NCBI GenBank assembly: GCA_027485695.1
Contig: JAIXQO010000003.1
Span: forward strand, 992,932 to 1,056,931
Source: Pseudomonadota bacterium
Lineage (GTDB): Bacteria > Bdellovibrionota > UBA1018
Length of the DNA stretch: 64,000 bases
Direction: 5' to 3'
The notes below the pieces were generated by a model. That model saw only the letters and a list, made by a program, of their open reading frames with translations. It was not told the DNA's origin and made no database searches. Positions 41,382 to 50,270 of this stretch are shown here, in pieces (position 1 is the stretch's first letter; each line of letters begins with the position of its first letter). The position numbers and the translations under genes were made by a program.

Positions 41382-41397
41382 TCAAACGATCGTTTGA
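41382..41397. promoter_or_regulatory. TetR operator: 16-bp perfect palindrome
   Basis: TCAAACGATCGTTTGA is a perfect 16-bp palindrome 31 bases upstream of the TetR start, between it and a divergent methyltransferase. AAAC..GTTT palindromes are typical of TetR/AcrR operators in RND regulators. The region around it (41398-41460) is AT-rich, consistent with promoters on both strands. Confidence 0.8.
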
Positions 41398-41525
41398 ATA
41401 TATGAAATAATCGATTAACTGAGTTGAATATATATTTTAATTATTGAAAATGATTACTAAAACTGATCACCCCAAATGGGCGCTTCACCGCTATGATTTC
41501 ATTCTTACGACCTGAGGAGGACTTG

Positions 41526-42299
41526 ATGACTGACTCACATCCGTCCCGTTCCACTGATCTGTTCTCGAAACAAGCGGATCTCTACTCCATCTATCGTCCC
41601 GCTTATCCCGCTCGGCTATTCCAACAACTGGCTGATTGCGCGCCAACCAGAGCGCTCGCCTGGGATTGCGCGACTGGAAACGGGCAGGCTGCTCAAGGTC
41701 TTTCACCCTATTTCGATCGAATCATCGCGACTGATCTGAGTTCCGCGCAGCTTCGGAATGCGCTTCCCATCGCGAATGTTGAATATCAGGAACTAGCGGC
41801 CGAAGCCGCACTGCCGGTCCCGGCTCAGAGCGTCGATCTGGTCACCGTTGCACAAGCGATCCATTGGTTTGATCACGACCGGTTCTACGCGGAGGTAAAA
41901 CGCGTGCTAAGACCCGGGGGACTATTCGCGGCTTGGGGATACGGTTTTCATGCGCCGATTTCGCCTGCGATCGATTCAATTTTGCATGAGTTTTATTTCG
42001 GAACTTTGGGCGCGTTTTGGAAACAGCAGAATCAGCTCATTTGGGATCGGTATCGAAACCTAAAATTTCCGTTCGAGCAAATAGCGTTTCCAGAGTTTCA
42101 AATCGAAGTGGCCTACACGCTCGAAGAGTTCATGGGATATTTCAAAACTTGGTCCGCGCACGCACTCTACCGCGAAAAACATGGGGTAGATGCGACAGAT
42201 TTGCTTCTCAAGCAGCTAGAACCGATCTGGGGGGATCCTCACTTGCGTAAGTCGATGGCGTGGGATCTGATTCTGAAAGTTGGGCGCGTGGCTGTTTAG
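41526..42299 (+). CDS. Class I SAM-dependent methyltransferase
   Basis: The ATG at 41526 has AGGAGG six bases upstream. The 257-residue protein has motif I as LAWDCATGNGQAAQGL (near residue 45), an acidic second strand (DRIIATDLSSAQLRNA) and VDLVTVAQAIHWFDHDRF as motif IV/post-IV; this is the methyltransferase 11/UbiE-like type. The C-terminal part (TLEEFMGYFKTWSAHALYRE) resembles trans-aconitate methyltransferase-like proteins. The substrate is probably a small molecule. It is divergent from the TetR operon and could share its operator region. Confidence 0.88.
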   Translation: MTDSHPSRSTDLFSKQADLYSIYRPAYPARLFQQLADCAPTRALAWDCATGNGQAAQGLSPYFDRIIATDLSSAQLRNALPIANVEYQELAAEAALPVPAQSVDLVTVAQAIHWFDHDRFYAEVKRVLRPGGLFAAWGYGFHAPISPAIDSILHEFYFGTLGAFWKQQNQLIWDRYRNLKFPFEQIAFPEFQIEVAYTLEEFMGYFKTWSAHALYREKHGVDATDLLLKQLEPIWGDPHLRKSMAWDLILKVGRVAV

Positions 42300-42367
42300 T
42301 GGGTCCACCTGGTATGGCATGTGCCACCGACTGAGGCTTCGGCCCTTGCGGCGACTGAATTTCACTA

Positions 42368-43258
42368 GTGACTCAGTATAATAAATTCAGTACTCTTCGG
42401 CGAATGAGCGCATCGCCACGGCTATGGAAATACTCTCGCTGGGACTCGGTGCTCTTTGGATTCACTGTCTTTCAGTTTGGAGGCACGGTCGCCTGGGCAG
42501 TCTATTTTAATGAGCTCTCGTTGATTTTGAACGCGGTGTTGTTCGGGATTTTTTCATTAGCATTCTATTTCAACCCGATTGTGGTGACTCACAACTTTCT
42601 TCACACGCCGTTTTTTTCCTCGGACGGGTTGAACCGGTTTTTTTCGGTATTTAATTCGATGAACTTAGGGCTCCCGCAAATTCTCTACAAATATCACCAC
42701 TTGACGCATCACAAGTATTCGAATGATCCAGTGAGAGGTGGGACGACTCAGGATCCTTCCTCGACGTACCGTTTTGGAAAAAACGGGAAACAGGAAAACG
42801 TCATTTCTTATTGCGCGCTTTCGCTCTTTCGAGACGGTACGACGTATGCGTTTATAGAGGTGAAAAGAAAACAAGAACTTCCGCAATTGATCGCAGAGCT
42901 CATGGCGGTGGTCGCGGCGATTGCGCTTTGGTGCGCGATCAATTGGAAGTGGTTTGTGCTCGTCTACCTGCCTCTATTTTTCGTGGGCTGGTTTCTCGCT
43001 CATTTGGAGAACTACTACGAGCACTACCATGCGACCGATCATTCGGATCGATTCGCCAATTCGGTGAGCCACTACGGCAGAATCTACAACCGGATCATGT
43101 TCAACGAAGGATTCCACCAAGAGCACCACGTGCAACCTCAGCGGCATTGGAGCGAGCGACCAAAAACGCGAATTACTTACGCGGGAGAATTCGCGAAGGC
43201 GAACCACTATCAGGCAAAATTTCCGCCGCTATTGGGCTTTTTAGAACGGCGTTCGTGA
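42368..43258 (+). CDS. Membrane fatty acid desaturase-like protein
   Basis: The 296-residue protein has several hydrophobic helices (LNAVLFGIFSLAFYF, LPQLIAELMAVVAAIALW) and the three His boxes of membrane di-iron desaturases: THNFLHTP, HHLTHHKY and EGFHQEHHVQP. It introduces double bonds or hydroxyl groups into acyl chains, using iron, oxygen and an electron donor. GTG at 42368 and ATG at 42404 are both possible starts, and neither has a convincing ribosome binding site. It stands alone. The next gene is convergent. Confidence 0.82.
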   Translation: MTQYNKFSTLRRMSASPRLWKYSRWDSVLFGFTVFQFGGTVAWAVYFNELSLILNAVLFGIFSLAFYFNPIVVTHNFLHTPFFSSDGLNRFFSVFNSMNLGLPQILYKYHHLTHHKYSNDPVRGGTTQDPSSTYRFGKNGKQENVISYCALSLFRDGTTYAFIEVKRKQELPQLIAELMAVVAAIALWCAINWKWFVLVYLPLFFVGWFLAHLENYYEHYHATDHSDRFANSVSHYGRIYNRIMFNEGFHQEHHVQPQRHWSERPKTRITYAGEFAKANHYQAKFPPLLGFLERRS

Positions 43259-43307
43259 GATTCGGCGTAGACCAAGAGATTTTGTTCTTCGCCGAATTCC
43301 GTTTGAA

Positions 43308-43814
43308 TTACCTCAGGCGAATGCAGCTCACTCCCATGACTTGTTCAGCTCCACCTGGAGAGTTCAAGGTCGTCATGGCTTGAATTGCGGAGTGTTGGCT
43401 GTCCCCAAACGTCATGGCGAGCTGAGATCGTTTTTCGAAATCATAACGAGGAATGCCGTCTTTTTTTCCCGTTAGTTTGACGTGCAATTGATACTTGCCG
43501 TATTTTTTCTGATTTTCGAAAGTTTTTTGGTTGGTGAACAAACGGATTTGAACATCATCTTGTGTTTTTGGCATGACCGCAGTCACGATCGGGCCGTCTA
43601 GGCGAACAATAAGATTTTCCACAAAATTTCCTTCGTCACTGGGACCGGTTGGAACGCTCAAGGGTGGGGGTGGCGTACCGTCGGCTGGGAGCGGAGGAGG
43701 TGGGACGTCGAATTGACCGTAGCGGCTGACTTCACAGCGAAGCGTGAGAGTACTTGCAAAAACGGATGAAGAAAAAGCAAGAGCGGTGAGCAAACTCAAA
43801 GAGATGGTTTTCAT
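43308..43814 (-). CDS. Secreted protein of unknown function
   Basis: The 168-residue protein has a signal peptide (MKTISLSLLTALAFSSSVFA). The mature part starts TLTLRCEVSRYGQFDVP, followed by a Pro-rich loop (PPPPLPADGTPPPPLSVP), and then a beta-rich domain ending with a Cys in VMGVSCIRLR. The first and last Cys could form one disulfide. Beta strands (ENLIVRLDGPIVTAVM, DVQIRLFTNQKTFENQKK) suggest an exported binding domain. No function can be assigned. Confidence 0.72.
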   Translation of the reverse strand: MKTISLSLLTALAFSSSVFASTLTLRCEVSRYGQFDVPPPPLPADGTPPPPLSVPTGPSDEGNFVENLIVRLDGPIVTAVMPKTQDDVQIRLFTNQKTFENQKKYGKYQLHVKLTGKKDGIPRYDFEKRSQLAMTFGDSQHSAIQAMTTLNSPGGAEQVMGVSCIRLR

Positions 43815-43880
43815 CCCATTTCGGTATTCTGGTGAGTTTTGCCAGTCAAGTTAGACTCACGAAACCGTTTCAAATCTCAG

Positions 43881-44537
43881 CTATTTGAAATCAAACGAAC
43901 CGACGCTGCCTTCGTCTGATGTTCGCGGTTGGGTTTGCGAAGCTGGCTTGCGATCTTCGTTCGCTTTCTCGAGTTTGATGCGGGTGTCTTGTGAAGACCT
44001 CGCACTGTAGGTTTCTGGACGGCTTTCGCCGACGACCGGTGCGGCAGCATCGTCCGATTGTTCGGCGACCTGAAGTGCCGGGTGATGGTCGGGATAAAGT
44101 TGTGTGGGAGCTGCATTCAGCGGGAACGGTTTCACGGACGCCGTCAGTGTGTGATTCGTGATGATGACCTTGTCGTAATCATCGGTATTGGATTCTTGAT
44201 AGGTGCGGAAACCGTCTTTGAGCGGTACTGCGATCACCGCGCGACGAATGATCGTGTAAGGAGTGCCTTTGAATGAGTACTCGATCACCATGACGGGTTT
44301 GTTCTTATCCTTGCGATCGACCTTCAGGCCCAAGCCCGAGAGGCTGCCCTTGGGATAAACATGGATCTCGAGATTATTCTCCCATTCGATCACGTTGACT
44401 TTTTTGCCGCTCGGTCCGGTGCCGTCGAGGCGATCAAATTCCTTGGGTTCGGCCACACGTTTGCCCGCCGAGTAAGCGACTAGCGGCATCAAAACCAAGC
44501 TCAAGGAGGCGACAAAGATACGTGACGAAAAGCGCAT
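43881..44537 (-). CDS. Secreted protein of unknown function
   Basis: The 218-residue protein has a signal peptide (RIFVASLSLVLMPLVAYSAG). A central domain of about 110 residues (VIEWENNLEIHVYPKGSLSG, VMVIEYSFKGTPYTIIRRA) is beta-rich and has no Cys. The last 70 residues are polar and disordered-looking with many Ser, Thr, Glu and Lys. No family was recognised. It is upstream of the divergent ettA. Confidence 0.7.
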   Translation of the reverse strand: MRFSSRIFVASLSLVLMPLVAYSAGKRVAEPKEFDRLDGTGPSGKKVNVIEWENNLEIHVYPKGSLSGLGLKVDRKDKNKPVMVIEYSFKGTPYTIIRRAVIAVPLKDGFRTYQESNTDDYDKVIITNHTLTASVKPFPLNAAPTQLYPDHHPALQVAEQSDDAAAPVVGESRPETYSARSSQDTRIKLEKANEDRKPASQTQPRTSDEGSVGSFDFK

Positions 44538-44627
44538 AAAGGCTTATCGGACTCGTTTTTCATTTTTCGATGCGTCACGTTTGACAGGGGAGCCCCGATT
44601 TAGGCATTGTCGGGGAAACCTCAAATA

Positions 44628-44648
44628 TAGGGGCGCGCCACGCGCCTA
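44628..44648. repeat. Possible fragment of the HNH-linked repeat
   Basis: CGCGCCACGCGCCT is shared exactly with the spacer of repeat copy B (29628-29640 region), directly upstream of ettA. It is short and GC-rich, so similarity could be coincidence. Confidence 0.25.
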
Positions 44649-44661
44649 AGGACCTTCTCAG

Positions 44662-46344
44662 ATGGCACAAAAGTACGCTTTTTCTATGGTGGGCGTCTCC
44701 AAGATCTACCCGCCCAACAAACAAGTCCTGCGCGACATTTATTTGTCTTTTTTCTATGGCGCTAAAATCGGTGTTCTCGGCCTAAACGGCTCGGGTAAAT
44801 CGACTTTGATGAAGATCATGGCCGGCGTTGAAAAGAACTTCAACGGCGACGCCCGTCCCGGCGAAGGTATCACGGTCGGTTACCTCGAGCAGGAGCCGAA
44901 ACTCGATGACAACGCGACTGTTCGCGAAAATGTCCAGGGCGGCATGGGTGATATCGTCAAACACCTGAAGCGTTTCGAAGAAATCTCGAACTTGTTTGCG
45001 GATCCGGATCTCGACCCGGACAAAATGGATAAACTCCTCGAAGAACAAGCCAAGGTTCAGGAAAAAATCGAAGCCGTCGATGGTTGGGAACTCGATCGCA
45101 CGATTGAGATCGCTGCGGATGCACTTCGCTTGCCGCCGCTAGACAGCCCGGTCAAACACCTCTCCGGTGGTGAACGCCGGCGCGTCGCGCTTGCGCGCTT
45201 GCTTTTGCAAAAGCCAGATATCCTGCTTCTCGACGAACCGACCAACCATTTGGACGCAGAATCGGTTGCTTGGCTCGAAACGTTCTTGAAAAATTACCAA
45301 GGCACCGTCGTCGCGGTCACTCACGATCGCTACTTCTTAGATAACATCGCGGGCTGGATCTTAGAACTTGATCGCGGGCACGGCATTCCTTGGGAAGGCA
45401 ACTATTCGAGCTGGCTTGAGCAGAAACAAAAACGCCTCGCCCAAGAAGAGAAAACCGAATCCAAGCGCCAGAAAACGCTTGAGCGCGAACTCGAGTGGGT
45501 GCGCATGTCGCCACGCGCTCGCCAAGCCAAATCCAAGGCCCGTATCCAGGCTTACGAAAAAATGGTGGCCGAGGATCGTCCGGACAAAGTTGACGAGGTC
45601 GAGATTTACATTCCGGCCGGACCTCGCTTGGGTGGCAAGGTTTTCGATGTCGAGAACGTATCCAAGTCGTATGACGGACGTTTGTTGTTCGAAAACCTGA
45701 ATTTCAAAATTCAACCGGGATCGATTGTCGGCGTCATCGGCGGTAACGGAGCGGGTAAGTCGACCCTCATGAAAATCCTGACCGGCAAAGAAACCGCGGA
45801 CTCGGGTACGGTCACGGTCGGTGATACGGTTAAACTCGCTTATGTTGACCAGAGTCGCGAAGCGCTCAACCCTGAAAACACGGTTTGGGAAGAAATCGCG
45901 GACGGTAAAAACGAGACGATCATGCTCGGTACCAAAGAAGTGCAATCGCGTGCCTACTGCGCTCGGTTCAATTTCACTGGTGGCGATCAGCAGAAACTCG
46001 TGGGCTCACTCTCGGGTGGTGAACGCAATCGCCTCCACTTGGCTAAGATTCTCAAATCGGGCGGGAACGTCATCATCCTCGACGAACCGACCAACGATCT
46101 TGACGTCAACACGCTCCGCGCGCTGGAAGAGGCGCTCGTCAGTTTCGCTGGCTGCGCAATTGTGATTAGCCACGATCGCTGGTTCCTGGACCGTATTTGC
46201 ACGCACATCCTGGCATTCGAAGGCGACTCTAAGGCCGTCTTCTTCGAAGGTAACTTCCAGGATTACGAGGAAGATAAGAAGAAGCGCCTCGGCAATGATG
46301 CCCTTAAGCCCACGCGCATGAAGTTCAAGAAGCTCACCCATTAA
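44662..46344 (+). CDS. ettA: ABC-F protein EttA (energy-dependent translational throttle)
   Basis: The 560-residue protein has two ABC ATPase domains in one chain and no membrane segment. Walker A motifs are GLNGSGKSTLMKIM (about residues 41-54) and GGNGAGKSTLMKIL (about 359-372). Signatures are LSGGERRRVALARLL and LSGGERNRLHLAKIL, with LLLDEPTNHLDAES and ILDEPTNDLDVNT. The inter-domain linker (RELEWVRMSPRARQAKSKAR) and the 560 length fit EttA better than Uup or YheS. It binds the ribosomal E site and gates entry into elongation by ATP/ADP ratio. It is monocistronic and followed by a terminator. Confidence 0.93.
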   Translation: MAQKYAFSMVGVSKIYPPNKQVLRDIYLSFFYGAKIGVLGLNGSGKSTLMKIMAGVEKNFNGDARPGEGITVGYLEQEPKLDDNATVRENVQGGMGDIVKHLKRFEEISNLFADPDLDPDKMDKLLEEQAKVQEKIEAVDGWELDRTIEIAADALRLPPLDSPVKHLSGGERRRVALARLLLQKPDILLLDEPTNHLDAESVAWLETFLKNYQGTVVAVTHDRYFLDNIAGWILELDRGHGIPWEGNYSSWLEQKQKRLAQEEKTESKRQKTLERELEWVRMSPRARQAKSKARIQAYEKMVAEDRPDKVDEVEIYIPAGPRLGGKVFDVENVSKSYDGRLLFENLNFKIQPGSIVGVIGGNGAGKSTLMKILTGKETADSGTVTVGDTVKLAYVDQSREALNPENTVWEEIADGKNETIMLGTKEVQSRAYCARFNFTGGDQQKLVGSLSGGERNRLHLAKILKSGGNVIILDEPTNDLDVNTLRALEEALVSFAGCAIVISHDRWFLDRICTHILAFEGDSKAVFFEGNFQDYEEDKKKRLGNDALKPTRMKFKKLTH

Positions 46345-46412
46345 CGAGAACGATCCGACAGATCGCGAACTGCGTACGGAAGTGCGGACGCTCGTAAAGT
46401 AATTTCCCAACA

Positions 46413-46448
46413 GGCGGACACTGTCGAAGTCGTCCGCCTTTTTTTTCC
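46413..46448 (+). terminator. Intrinsic terminator after ettA
   Basis: GGCGGAC (46413-46419) pairs with GTCCGCC (46432-46438) and is followed by eight T. Confidence 0.85.
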
Positions 46449-46454
46449 TTTTCG

Positions 46455-46476
46455 GAACAGTTCACGTGAACTGTTC
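46455..46476. repeat. Palindrome around GTTCACGTGAAC, copy 3 (22-bp perfect)
   Basis: The perfect palindrome extends 22 bp: the core GTTCACGTGAAC (46460-46471) with GAACA and its complement on either side. It sits just after the ettA terminator and 56 bases before the CXXCH gene. No HNH gene is adjacent, so this copy is either a remnant or a true regulatory site. Confidence 0.85.
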
Positions 46477-46531
46477 GAGGCCGCCATGATTTTCTGATGG
46501 CGAATCATCAAAACGATTGATACGGGACCAT

Positions 46532-48076
46532 ATGCACAAAATGATGCTGGGTTTCCTCACTTTTTTCCTGGGGCTTTTGACAACGAATGGCTGGGCAAAC
46601 CCGCCGCTCACTGAAACCCCGTACTTGGATTCCATCGAAGCCCAGATTCAATCTCATGCACCCAAATCAGTCGACGAGATGTTAGCTCTGCTTCCGCCCT
46701 CCATGAAGAAACAGTTCCTCATGGTCTATGATTCTCGAAGCACTCAATCGGCAAGCATCGATGCGCCTCGGGTAATCTTGACGACTCCTGATCACCAATT
46801 CTATCTCTCATTCTCTGGAAATCTCGCGGCCCCGGACACGTCGCCGGACGCCCGCCTGGAAATCATTGAACAGTATGGCCTCGGAGAGTCTCGTTTTGCC
46901 GAGATCTCATTTCAGAATCGCCAAGCGCAAGTGAACCGCGAGCCGCGAAATTGCGTGCATTGTCACCGCGGGAGCCCGATCTTCGACGGTTATCCGCACT
47001 GGCCGGGTTTTATCGCCTCGACTCACAACGGGCGAGCCTATGGCGAAAATTCGGGATCCGGCCGCATCGCACGCTTGGAGTTCGAGGAGTCAGCACTTCA
47101 ACGATTCATCCAAAATGCTCCGAATCATCCTCGTTACCGAAATCTTGACCTCGGTACGACGTCTCATCCGATTGACCTGGCAGAAATGGGGCGAAGAAAC
47201 AGCATCGTCGGCGCGGCGATCATTGGTGGCAAACATCAACGACAGTCTGAGCGGGTGATTTTGAATGCACGTTCGATCCAAGAGATCGAAGACGCGTTCG
47301 TACTGTCAAAAGCGATGCAAGATCCGGAGAACAACGTTTATCTGCCATCATTTCTTGACCCAAGATATCAATTCTATCGGGATTTCGTGAATCAAGCTTC
47401 GCCCGCTTACGAGATCCGTTTGAATGCGGCTGAGCAGTTCAAGTTTGATCGCCTGAGATCGGCGGTCTCTCGCTTGGGCACCGAGACGGACAAGATTCGA
47501 ATCCTCCAGGCGTCTGTTTACAATGCGACCGATACCTATCGAGCGGACTACTTGCCGTATCCGGCAGTGCGCTCAGACTTGGGAATCCCGGTCGCAAACG
47601 TGATGAACTACTTCGGCAACCGCGCGCGATTTCGTTTTCCAGGCCTCTACTACGAGTACCTGAAAAACAACTATCCGGCCCTCTATCCGGATGAACTGGG
47701 AACGACGCTCACACATCGATCGATCCGCGACATCACGGGCGCAACTTCTGCGAACGTGCTGAGCAGCGGCATCCTCGGTTATGAGGACGTGAACGCGGAT
47801 GGTTTTTCCAATGCACGAAACTACCGCGATCTGACGGAGCTCTACGCCTGGGTGACTGCACCGGTGAAAACCATTGAATGGACGGATCTTCAGGCCTATC
47901 CCATATTGCGCGATCAACTGGTCCAGGTGCAGGAGGCTTATTTAGAGATCATCGATGAGTCTCCGGTTTTCGACCTCGCGGGTGCCGAGCGGTTTCGCGA
48001 TCTCAAATCTCTGAGTCCCGAGAATCGACTGAAGCTCGAGGGGATCATCGCGAAAAAGAGCACGCCTAGTCCCTAG
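46532..48076 (+). CDS. Exported CXXCH protein of unknown function
   Basis: The ATG at 46532 gives MHKMMLGFLTFFLGLLTTNG, a signal peptide; an upstream TTG at 46517 is less likely. About 514 residues. One heme-type motif, RNCVHCHRGSPIFDGYPHWPG, lies near residue 148, surrounded by aromatic residues that often pack heme. The rest is helical and not matched to a known enzyme. It differs from the CXXCH proteins at 13.6 and 18 kb because it has no lipobox and no DUF1588 context. It is probably a periplasmic cytochrome or cytochrome-like peroxidase relative. It is followed by a convergence-free gap and an unrelated membrane protein. Confidence 0.72.
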   Translation: MHKMMLGFLTFFLGLLTTNGWANPPLTETPYLDSIEAQIQSHAPKSVDEMLALLPPSMKKQFLMVYDSRSTQSASIDAPRVILTTPDHQFYLSFSGNLAAPDTSPDARLEIIEQYGLGESRFAEISFQNRQAQVNREPRNCVHCHRGSPIFDGYPHWPGFIASTHNGRAYGENSGSGRIARLEFEESALQRFIQNAPNHPRYRNLDLGTTSHPIDLAEMGRRNSIVGAAIIGGKHQRQSERVILNARSIQEIEDAFVLSKAMQDPENNVYLPSFLDPRYQFYRDFVNQASPAYEIRLNAAEQFKFDRLRSAVSRLGTETDKIRILQASVYNATDTYRADYLPYPAVRSDLGIPVANVMNYFGNRARFRFPGLYYEYLKNNYPALYPDELGTTLTHRSIRDITGATSANVLSSGILGYEDVNADGFSNARNYRDLTELYAWVTAPVKTIEWTDLQAYPILRDQLVQVQEAYLEIIDESPVFDLAGAERFRDLKSLSPENRLKLEGIIAKKSTPSP

Positions 48077-48220
48077 GTTTGTTTTTTCTCCCGATCGCTA
48101 GGTGAAACACGGGGAACTGCTCCGCTCTGTGGACTCCGATGTAGACAGCTGTCCTAAGAAACAGTCTTGGCAAGAAGATCGCGCTCTGTTTTTGCGAGTA
48201 ATCTGGTAGATTTCTCGGAC

Positions 48221-49141
48221 ATGTCGATTTTATCTATTGTCGGTGTAATGATGGCTCTTGTTTCGGTCTCGGCTTACGCCGACGATCGTGAGACGGAGCC
48301 CGTATCATTTACCCTCACGATTCGTCCCGCACTCGAGTCCGAGACGGTCTCCATTTATCCCATGGGACGTCCGCTTCTAAACAAAGGTCAAACCCATCAG
48401 ACGATCTGGCTGGGGTGCCTGAATGAATCCTGCCTCAAAGGTCGATTCTTCTTAGGCGACCAGAGCTATAAGATCGGCGTGCCGTTTGGACCCACGCTCG
48501 AAACAACCGAAGGTCATGAGCTTCCGGTTGAGCTGATGAAATTCATCGATCAAATGCAGTTTTACGCCAAATCGTTTCGCAATTTCGTCAGCATGCCTTT
48601 TTTCACTTATACACGTTCGCATTTTGATCCGACGCTCAAACACTCGCATTACGAACGTCAGGCTTGGGTACTGCAAGTAATCTTAACGGGATTTGCGGCC
48701 GGGATTCTCCCGGGTGTATTGCCGGAGTATTCCCAATTCTCGACGGGTGAGAAGATTGGCGCGATTGCTGGCGCTGGTGCTCTGGGTCTAATAGCGATCG
48801 ATTTCGTTCATGCCGCCATGAAATTCCTGACGTCTGGATCAGCCTATAACGTCGCGTATGAATCGATGGTCCGAAAAGATTTCCGCCGTATGAGCGTACC
48901 CCGTGTATTCGTCAGCGACGCCGAAGAGAGTGGTAACTCTCGGATCGAGAATTTCGGCCTCCGTGCCGTGCGCATGAAAGAATCCCGATTTAATTCATTC
49001 ATGCGCGCGATCCTTCGCCTCGAGAAGCTTTACGTTATGTATCCCGAGTTAAAAGATGCCGTCGACTCTGGGCGAAGAAGCGGTTGGAACTCGCTCGATG
49101 AGAAGATGTTCCGGGACAAGTTTTTGAAAGGGAGTCGCTAG
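48221..49141 (+). CDS. Exported or membrane protein of unknown function
   Basis: The ATG at 48221 opens a signal-like segment (MSILSIVGVMMALVSVSAYA). The N-terminal 140 residues contain one Cys pair (GCLNESCLKG) and beta-type sequence. A hydrophobic centre with two possible helices (WVLQVILTGFAAGILPGVLP and IGAIAGAGALGLIAIDFVHA) follows. The C-terminal 100 residues are charged and helical (MRAILRLEKLYVMYPELKDA). I recognise no family. It follows the CXXCH gene on the same strand by 145 bases. Confidence 0.65.
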   Translation: MSILSIVGVMMALVSVSAYADDRETEPVSFTLTIRPALESETVSIYPMGRPLLNKGQTHQTIWLGCLNESCLKGRFFLGDQSYKIGVPFGPTLETTEGHELPVELMKFIDQMQFYAKSFRNFVSMPFFTYTRSHFDPTLKHSHYERQAWVLQVILTGFAAGILPGVLPEYSQFSTGEKIGAIAGAGALGLIAIDFVHAAMKFLTSGSAYNVAYESMVRKDFRRMSVPRVFVSDAEESGNSRIENFGLRAVRMKESRFNSFMRAILRLEKLYVMYPELKDAVDSGRRSGWNSLDEKMFRDKFLKGSR

Positions 49142-49210
49142 GGGAGAATTGCGGCGATTGTGCTGCGGAATCCTGAAAACACCCTGCGCGCAAAATCCGT
49201 GTTTTTTGCG

Positions 49211-49732
49211 TTAGCGTTTGCCAGCAAATCGCACGATTTGCATCACGGTGTCCTTGAGGCTCTCGCGTACGTCTTTTTCACGCAGGTCGCCTAGGCCAAT
49301 TTCATGCAGCGCAAGCCCGCTGATCGGCACGTCATATCGTTTGAAGAAATAGTGAGCGGCGGCGACGGCCGTTCGGCGGTTGCCGTCCGCAAAAACGTGC
49401 GAGAGCACGAACTCGGCGTAGATCTGAATCGCCGCTTCTACGGGGTGTCCGTTTTCCGACGATTCTGTGGCGACGTGCAAGTGATCGCGTGCGGTGATCT
49501 TCGGATCTGAAATCAAGGCGAGCGTCTCAGTCTTGCCGCCCGGAAGGGTGAGGGTTACGGGGCCCAGACGCCAAATGGGGTCCGTCTTGCCCGTGATGAT
49601 AGAATTGATGCGTTCTAGTTCCATCGTCGTCAGCAGGGCGCGGTTTGCAGCGAGGCTTTCGGTCACTTCGAGCGCGCGTTGAAAGCGGGAAAGCTCGAGT
49701 TGACGAGCGAGCGTCATGGGAAGATCAGCCAT
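49211..49732 (-). CDS. Fic/Doc-family protein
   Basis: The 173-residue protein carries a Fic-type motif in LSHVFADGNRRTAVAAAHYF. Fic AMPylases usually read HPFxxGNGRxxR and Doc phosphorylases HxFxDANKR; this one is HVFADGNRRTAVA, intermediate between the two and lacking the last Arg of the Fic form. The N-terminal part (LARQLELSRFQRALEVTESL) has an inhibitory-helix-like position but no clear (S/T)xxxE(G/N) was seen. It modifies a protein target if active. No antitoxin gene of Phd or AbrB type is adjacent, so it is an orphan. The start is ATG at 49732. It lies divergent from clpS. Confidence 0.8.
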   Translation of the reverse strand: MADLPMTLARQLELSRFQRALEVTESLAANRALLTTMELERINSIITGKTDPIWRLGPVTLTLPGGKTETLALISDPKITARDHLHVATESSENGHPVEAAIQIYAEFVLSHVFADGNRRTAVAAAHYFFKRYDVPISGLALHEIGLGDLREKDVRESLKDTVMQIVRFAGKR

Positions 49733-49878
49733 CCCTCAAGAATCTAGTCAAATCGATGATTCGTCAAGAATTCCGGATGAAAACGGTTTCATGAAACGTA
49801 AATTCCAGAACGTGGACCGTGCACTTGACGTCGCAGCAGTCGTTCCCATCTTAACTCTTGTGGGCTATCTTTGAATTC

Positions 49879-50193
49879 ATGGGGAGTCCACAAAGAGAAA
49901 CCGATCGGGACGTAGGCGTTTTAGATGAGACAGAGGTGCGTGAGCCTAAAAAGTACGCAGTTCTACTCCACAATGATGACTACACGACGATGGAATTCGT
50001 GATCGAGGTTTTGGAGCGGTTCTTCAAAAAGAGCCACGAGCAGGCGATGCAGATCATGCTCGCCGTCCATCATCAAGGGCACGGAGTGGCCGGCATCTAC
50101 TCGTTTGAGATCGCCGAAACCAAAGTCAGTCAAGTCTCGGATCACGCCCGCGAGAACGGCTTTCCGCTCAAGGCCACGCTCGAAGAACAGTAA
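49879..50193 (+). CDS. clpS: ClpS adaptor (N-recognin)
   Basis: The ATG at 49879 is favoured over the TTG/GTG-type extension upstream because the family starts with a short disordered tail. 104 residues. The core has YAVLLHNDDYTTMEFVIEVL, with the substrate-pocket residues HNDD and MEFV, and HHQGHGVAGIYSFEIAETK. ClpS binds N-end-rule residues (Leu, Phe, Trp, Tyr) and hands substrates to ClpA. It is 77 bases upstream of clpA on the same strand, the normal operon. Confidence 0.94.
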   Translation: MGSPQRETDRDVGVLDETEVREPKKYAVLLHNDDYTTMEFVIEVLERFFKKSHEQAMQIMLAVHHQGHGVAGIYSFEIAETKVSQVSDHARENGFPLKATLEEQ

Positions 50194-50270
50194 CTCATGT
50201 TTCCGTCCAGCCGTTTTAAGCAGTCAACATCAGTGACGTCACCAGTGGATTCGAGAGAGGAGATTCTCCT

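Noticed and set aside
42300-42367. GC-rich gap considered as a tRNA gene
   Set aside because: No cloverleaf, no TTC-type T-loop and too short for a tRNA.
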